Shown: in pieces, positions 60,628 through 64,000 of the stretch | How positions within the stretch are numbered: the first letter of the stretch is position 1 | Layout: the number at the start of each line of letters is the position of its first letter | Assembly (NCBI RefSeq): GCF_016863555.1 | Contig: NZ_BOPC01000043.1 | Coordinates: 20,691 to 84,690, forward strand | Source: Micromonospora qiuiae | Lineage (GTDB): Bacteria; Actinomycetota; Actinomycetes; Mycobacteriales; Micromonosporaceae | Length of the DNA: 64,000 nucleotides | Direction: 5' to 3' | Translations under genes and position numbers: made by a program | The notes under the pieces: generated by a model | Told to the model about the DNA's origin: nothing | Database searches by the model: none | What the model saw: only the letters and a program-made list of their open reading frames with translations

Positions 60628-61824
60628 TCAGCGGGCGGGCAGCACCGTCCCCGTCACCGCACCCAACGCGATGACACTGCCGTCCGGGCCCGGCGCGGTG
60701 GCGCTGATGGTCACCGTGTCACCGTCGGCGAGGAAGGTGCGTTCCGCCCCGGCCACGGTGACCGGCTCGGCGCCGCCCCAGGTGAGTTCCAGGAACGAGC
60801 CAACCTGGTCGCGCCGGGGGCCGGAGACCGTGCCGGAGGCGTACAGGTCACCGGTGCGCAGCGAGGCACCGTTGACGGTCAGGTGGGCCAGTTGCTGGGC
60901 CGGCGTCCAGTACATCCCGGCGAACGGAGGCTCGCTGACCGGCTCGCCGTTCCAGTACACCGTGAGCCGCAGGTCCAGCCCGAGGTGGGGCTCGTCGCGC
61001 AGGTAGTCGGCCACCGGCGGGTCCTGCTCGGGCGCGGGCACGAAGGCGTGCCGTAGTGCGTCCAGCGGGGTCACCCAGGCGGCCACCGAGGTGGCGAACG
61101 ACTTGCCCAGGAAGGGCCCAAGGGGTTGGTACTCCCATGCCTGGATGTCCCGGGCCGACCAGTCGTTGAGCAGCACCACACCGAAGACGTGGTCGGCGAA
61201 GTCTGCGGCGGCGACCCGACGGCCGAGCGGGCTGGGCACACCGACCAAGAAGCCGACCTCGGCCTCGACGTCGAGCCGCGCCGACGGGCCGAAGACGGGC
61301 CCGTCACGGGTGGGTCGTTGCCCCTTCGGGCGTATCACCGGGGTGCCGGAGACCACCACGGTGCCGGCCCGGCCGTGGTAGCCGATCGGCAGGTGCTTCC
61401 AGTTGGGCGGCAACGACGGCTGGCCGGGGCGGAAGATCTCACCGACGTTGGTGGCGTGCTGTTCCGAGGAGTAGAAGTCGACGTAGTCGGCGACCTCGAA
61501 GGGCAACTCCATCCGCACCTCGTCGAGCGGCACCAGCAGCGGCTCCACCGCCGCCCGGTGGGCCAGATCGGTGAGCAGCTGGATGATCCGCTGCCGCACC
61601 GCCGTCCACTGCGGCCGGCCCAGCGCCAGGAACGCGTTGAGCGTCGGCTGGCACAGCGCCCCGCCGGCCAGCACCAGGTCCGCGGCCTCCGCGCCGGCCA
61701 GGTCAAGAACGAGATTCCCGATGCGTACGCCGATGCGCGGCTCGCCGCCGCCGACCCGGAACACCCCGTACGGCAGGTGCTGCACCCCGAAACCCGAATC
61801 CTCCACACCCGTCACCCAGGTCAT
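60628..61824 (-). CDS. Fumarylacetoacetase
   Basis: 398 aa from ATG 61824, overlapping the upstream gene's stop as ATGA. Active-site blocks: YVDFYSSEQHATNVGEIF (metal Asp, catalytic His), LDVEAEVGFLVGVPSP (two Glu ligands), VVLLNDWSARDIQAWEYQPL (Asp) and GPFLGKSFATSVAAWVTPLD (Lys). N-terminal SH3-like domain FGVQHLPYGVFRVGGGEPRI. Splits fumarylacetoacetate into fumarate and acetoacetate, the last step of homogentisate breakdown; the fumarate can feed the fumarases at 45-49 kb. Confidence 0.95.
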   Translation of the reverse strand: MTWVTGVEDSGFGVQHLPYGVFRVGGGEPRIGVRIGNLVLDLAGAEAADLVLAGGALCQPTLNAFLALGRPQWTAVRQRIIQLLTDLAHRAAVEPLLVPLDEVRMELPFEVADYVDFYSSEQHATNVGEIFRPGQPSLPPNWKHLPIGYHGRAGTVVVSGTPVIRPKGQRPTRDGPVFGPSARLDVEAEVGFLVGVPSPLGRRVAAADFADHVFGVVLLNDWSARDIQAWEYQPLGPFLGKSFATSVAAWVTPLDALRHAFVPAPEQDPPVADYLRDEPHLGLDLRLTVYWNGEPVSEPPFAGMYWTPAQQLAHLTVNGASLRTGDLYASGTVSGPRRDQVGSFLELTWGGAEPVTVAGAERTFLADGDTVTISATAPGPDGSVIALGAVTGTVLPAR

Positions 61825-62708
61825 GCTCTGTCGCCCCCGTTCACCAGGTCGTCGTCTCCGTTCATCAGGCCCAGCCGGATGAGGTCGGTCAACGGTTCCA
61901 CAATGCTGCACGAGCCGAAGCCCGCCCACAGCGGGCGCGCCGCGTCGCGGCGGCTGTCGGTCCACCGCGCCAACGGTCGTTCGTCGCGCACGGTGAGCAG
62001 TTCGGCGATGGTGTCCACCCCGGCCCCCTCGGTGGCGGCCAGCGTCGCGGCGAGCACGTTGACGAAGCCATGGTGGGTGAAGCCGGTTTCCGAGTCGACG
62101 TGCCGCACCGCGTGGTGCAGCCCGGCGGTCAACTTGAACGGCACCTCCCGATCCCGGCAGGCCCTGATCACCGCGGCCAGCTCCGCCGGCGTCGGGAACA
62201 GCTCGGCGGCCAAGCCGCCGGTGCGGAACTTCGCGGCGACCGGCAGTCCGCCGGCCCGCGCCTCGGCGACGGCGTCCAGCGCACCCATCAGCCCGAAGGT
62301 CAGCGGGATCTCCGCGTAGACCGAACCGCTGTCCAGCCGCTCGGCGAGCTTCACCAGCTCGGCCACGCCCGGCTGCGGGTCCTCGCCCCGCTTGGCGACC
62401 GGCGCCTCGACCTGTCGAACGGTCACCCCGAGCGGGGGAAGTAACGACAGCGCGAAGGGAAGCCGGTCGAGACCGGTGTCGCCGATCAGCCCGACGACGA
62501 AGCCCTCGGCGGGGTCGATCAGGCCGTCCAGCTCGCCGGCGGTGACCGCGGAGGCGGGCAACAGCAGCGGACCGACGAGGTCGGCGTACCAGGCGGCCCG
62601 GTGTCGCCGGTGGGCGCTCACCGCGTCGGGCAACGACGCTCTGCCCGGTGGGAAGACGGCGGCATCGTCGACCAGACCGGCGACGAGTGCGGGCAGCTGC
62701 GTTGACAC
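61821..62708 (-). CDS. Unknown protein coupled to fumarylacetoacetase
   Basis: 295 aa from GTG 62708 (leaderless: TACATT lies about eight bases upstream); the frame is open to 62795 across the divergent promoter. Sequence suggests an alpha/beta barrel: LVDDAAVFPPGRASLPDAVS, GFVVGLIGDTGLDRLPFALS, VYAEIPLTFGLMGALDAVAE, PVAAKFRTGGLAAELFPTPA, VPFKLTAGLHHAVRHVDSET, THHGFVNVLAATLAATEG. The K-F-R-T-G-G and K-L-T-A-G-L-H strands look like barrel ends. It is translationally coupled to FahA and divergent from hmgA, so a role in aromatic degradation is expected. I know no assigned function. Confidence 0.75.
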   Translation of the reverse strand: MSTQLPALVAGLVDDAAVFPPGRASLPDAVSAHRRHRAAWYADLVGPLLLPASAVTAGELDGLIDPAEGFVVGLIGDTGLDRLPFALSLLPPLGVTVRQVEAPVAKRGEDPQPGVAELVKLAERLDSGSVYAEIPLTFGLMGALDAVAEARAGGLPVAAKFRTGGLAAELFPTPAELAAVIRACRDREVPFKLTAGLHHAVRHVDSETGFTHHGFVNVLAATLAATEGAGVDTIAELLTVRDERPLARWTDSRRDAARPLWAGFGSCSIVEPLTDLIRLGLMNGDDDLVNGGDRA

Positions 62709-62749
62709 GACACAAGAATGTACGGGACGCTGTGACAAGCGGACAATAG

Positions 62750-62766
62750 CGTCCGATAATCGGACG
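62750..62766. promoter_or_regulatory. Palindrome in the hmgA divergent promoter
   Basis: CGTCCGAT-A-ATCGGACG (62750-62766), perfect 8-bp arms, 28 bases before hmgA. Further partial CGGAC/GTCCG inverted elements lie just upstream (62740-62755). A regulator of the homogentisate genes probably binds here; the Lrp protein at 53.7 kb or an unseen IclR/MarR protein are candidates. Confidence 0.6.
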
Positions 62767-62793
62767 GTTGGCAGGCTGGTGACGGAGGGCGAC

Positions 62794-63984
62794 ATGCCGT
62801 ACTACCGCAGGGTCGGCGAGGTGCCACGCAAGCGCCACACCCAGTTCCGGCAGCCCGACGGCAGCCTCTACACCGAGGAACTGATGGGCCAGGAAGGCTT
62901 CTCGTCCGATTCCTCACTGCTGTACCACCGGTACGCCCCCACGGCGATCGTCGCCGCCGAGGAGTTCACCCCACCCGCCGTGACCCGGGTGCCCAACCTG
63001 CCGCTCAAGCCCCGGCACCTGCGTACCCACAAGCTCGATGCCACCGGCGCCGACCCGGTCCTCGGCCGGCGGTACCTGCTCGCCAACGACGACGTACGGA
63101 TCGCGTACGTGCTGGCCGACCGGCCCTCCCCACTGTTCCGCGACGCCACCGGCGACCAGTGTCTCTACGTCGAGGCCGGCGCGCTGCGGGTCGAGTCGAC
63201 CTTCGGCGTGCTGGACGCGGTGGCGGGCGACTACGTGATCATCCCCACCTCAACGGTGCACCGGCTGGTGCCCACCGGCGATGCGCCGACCCGGCTGCTC
63301 GCCATCGAGGCGTCCGGCCACATCGGTCCACCCAAGCGCTACCTGTCGGTACGCGGCCAGTTCCTGGAACACTCTCCCTACTGCGAGCGCGACGTCCGAG
63401 GACCGGACACCCCACTGCTGGTCGACGGAACCGACGTCGAGGTGCTGGTCCGCCACCGCTCGCGGGCCGCCCGCCCCGGTGGCGACGGCACAGTCTGGAC
63501 GCGACACACTTTCGCCCACCATCCGTTCGACGTGGTCGGCTGGGACGGTCACCTCTACCCGTGGGCGTTCTCCATCCACGACTTCGAGCCGATCACCGGC
63601 CGGATCCACCAGCCCCCGCCGGTGCACCAGACCTTCCAAGGCCCGAACTTCGTGATCTGCTCGTTCGTCCCCCGCAAGGTCGACTACCACCCGGACGCCA
63701 TCCCGGTCCCGTACCACCACCACAACGTCGACTCCGACGAGATGCTCTTCTACACCGGCGGCAACTACGAAGCCCGCCGCGGTTCCGGCATCGAGCAGGG
63801 CTCCATCTCGCTACACCCGTCCGGCTTCACGCACGGCCCGCAGCCCGGCGCGGCGGAGCGCTCCATCGGGGTGGACTTCTTCGACGAACTGGCGGTCATG
63901 GTCGACACGTTCCGCCCACTCGACCTCTGCGACGCCGCCCTCGACTGCGAAGACCCCGCCTACGCCTTTACCTGGACCCGGTGA
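62794..63984 (+). CDS. hmgA: Homogentisate 1,2-dioxygenase
   Basis: 396 aa from ATG 62794 with GGAGGG upstream. Cupin fold; iron ligands in VPYHHHNVDSDEMLFYTGG (His, Glu) and GSISLHPSGFTHGPQPG (His). QEGFSSDSSLLYHRYAPTAI is the conserved N-terminal block and PFDVVGWDGHLYPWAFSIHD the core. Opens homogentisate to maleylacetoacetate. Shorter than the 440-residue human and proteobacterial enzymes, as usual in actinobacteria. Repeat copy E begins at the next base. Confidence 0.95.
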   Translation: MPYYRRVGEVPRKRHTQFRQPDGSLYTEELMGQEGFSSDSSLLYHRYAPTAIVAAEEFTPPAVTRVPNLPLKPRHLRTHKLDATGADPVLGRRYLLANDDVRIAYVLADRPSPLFRDATGDQCLYVEAGALRVESTFGVLDAVAGDYVIIPTSTVHRLVPTGDAPTRLLAIEASGHIGPPKRYLSVRGQFLEHSPYCERDVRGPDTPLLVDGTDVEVLVRHRSRAARPGGDGTVWTRHTFAHHPFDVVGWDGHLYPWAFSIHDFEPITGRIHQPPPVHQTFQGPNFVICSFVPRKVDYHPDAIPVPYHHHNVDSDEMLFYTGGNYEARRGSGIEQGSISLHPSGFTHGPQPGAAERSIGVDFFDELAVMVDTFRPLDLCDAALDCEDPAYAFTWTR

Positions 63985-64000
63985 AAGGAAGGGCCCCCTA
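63985..64000. repeat. Dispersed AAGGGGGCCCTT repeat, copy E, cut by window edge
   Basis: AAGGAAGGGCCCCCTA directly after the hmgA stop equals the first 16 bases of copy B's first unit (from 28435). The rest is beyond the window. Confidence 0.85.

Overview
The window reads as chromosome of a high-GC actinobacterium of the Micromonosporaceae, most likely Micromonospora or a close relative. The basis is almost exclusive G/C at third codon positions, many GTG/TTG starts, a recurring leaderless layout (TANNNT box about 6-7 nt before a GTG/ATG), XRE/DUF397 gene pairs, and a dispersed repeat built from AAGGGGGCCCTT that I associate from memory with this family. No rRNA is present. One tRNA gene (Thr, anticodon TGT) lies at 32493-32569.

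Layout. 1-5697 (minus): a gas-vesicle operon, read 5' to 3' as unknown/SRPBCC/gvpA/gvpF/gvpG/gvpO/gvpS-like/gvpL/gvpJ/gvpK, with gvpK cut by the left edge; most genes overlap, and five carry in-frame tandem repeats. 5.9-10.6 kb: acetyltransferase, PP2C-like protein, DUF3263 protein and an ABC exporter pair. 10.6-14.7 kb: an amino-sugar module (DeoR regulator divergent from SIS, ROK kinase and NagA). 14.7-18.4 kb: DUF4032 protein, PAP2 phosphatase, a frameshifted amino-acid permease and a small GRAM/PH-like protein.

18.4-26.1 kb is the accessory region. A 5'-truncated Rhs protein with a HINT self-cleavage domain, a toxin tip and an overlapping immunity gene lies at 23.3-26.1 kb. A second, displaced HINT-tail/HNH-like toxin with its own immunity gene lies at 19.0-20.0 kb, and a broken HINT scrap at 18.5 kb. 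Between the two toxin modules sits what looks like an integrative-element remnant: Nudix hydrolase, XRE/DUF5919 regulator, integrase C-terminal stub and a KorSA-like GntR regulator with a perfect palindromic operator. Three copies of a 24-bp repeat (18923, 20090, 23097) fall at the module borders.

26.1-53.6 kb is mostly core genome: TrkA-type channel protein, FAD oxidoreductase, TetR/peroxiredoxin pair, enoyl-CoA hydratase, the sugar-ABC ATPase MsiK, cysS-rlmB, IclR regulator, DUF559 protein behind two perfect DnaA boxes, secreted subtilase, DMT transporter, CGNR protein, XRE-DUF397-PPOX operon, two small zinc-finger-like proteins, class II fumarase, small GntR, class I fumarase, PQQ-type propeller, MFS and its ArsR-type regulator.

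53.7-64.0 kb gathers tyrosine/homogentisate catabolism: Lrp regulator/hpd, an aromatic aminotransferase, fumarylacetoacetase with a coupled unknown 295-aa protein, and homogentisate dioxygenase, interspersed with two RDD membrane proteins, another propeller protein, SRPBCC and DUF397 proteins. The order fits transamination (aminotransferase), HPPD, HmgA and FahA; no maleylacetoacetate isomerase is visible here.
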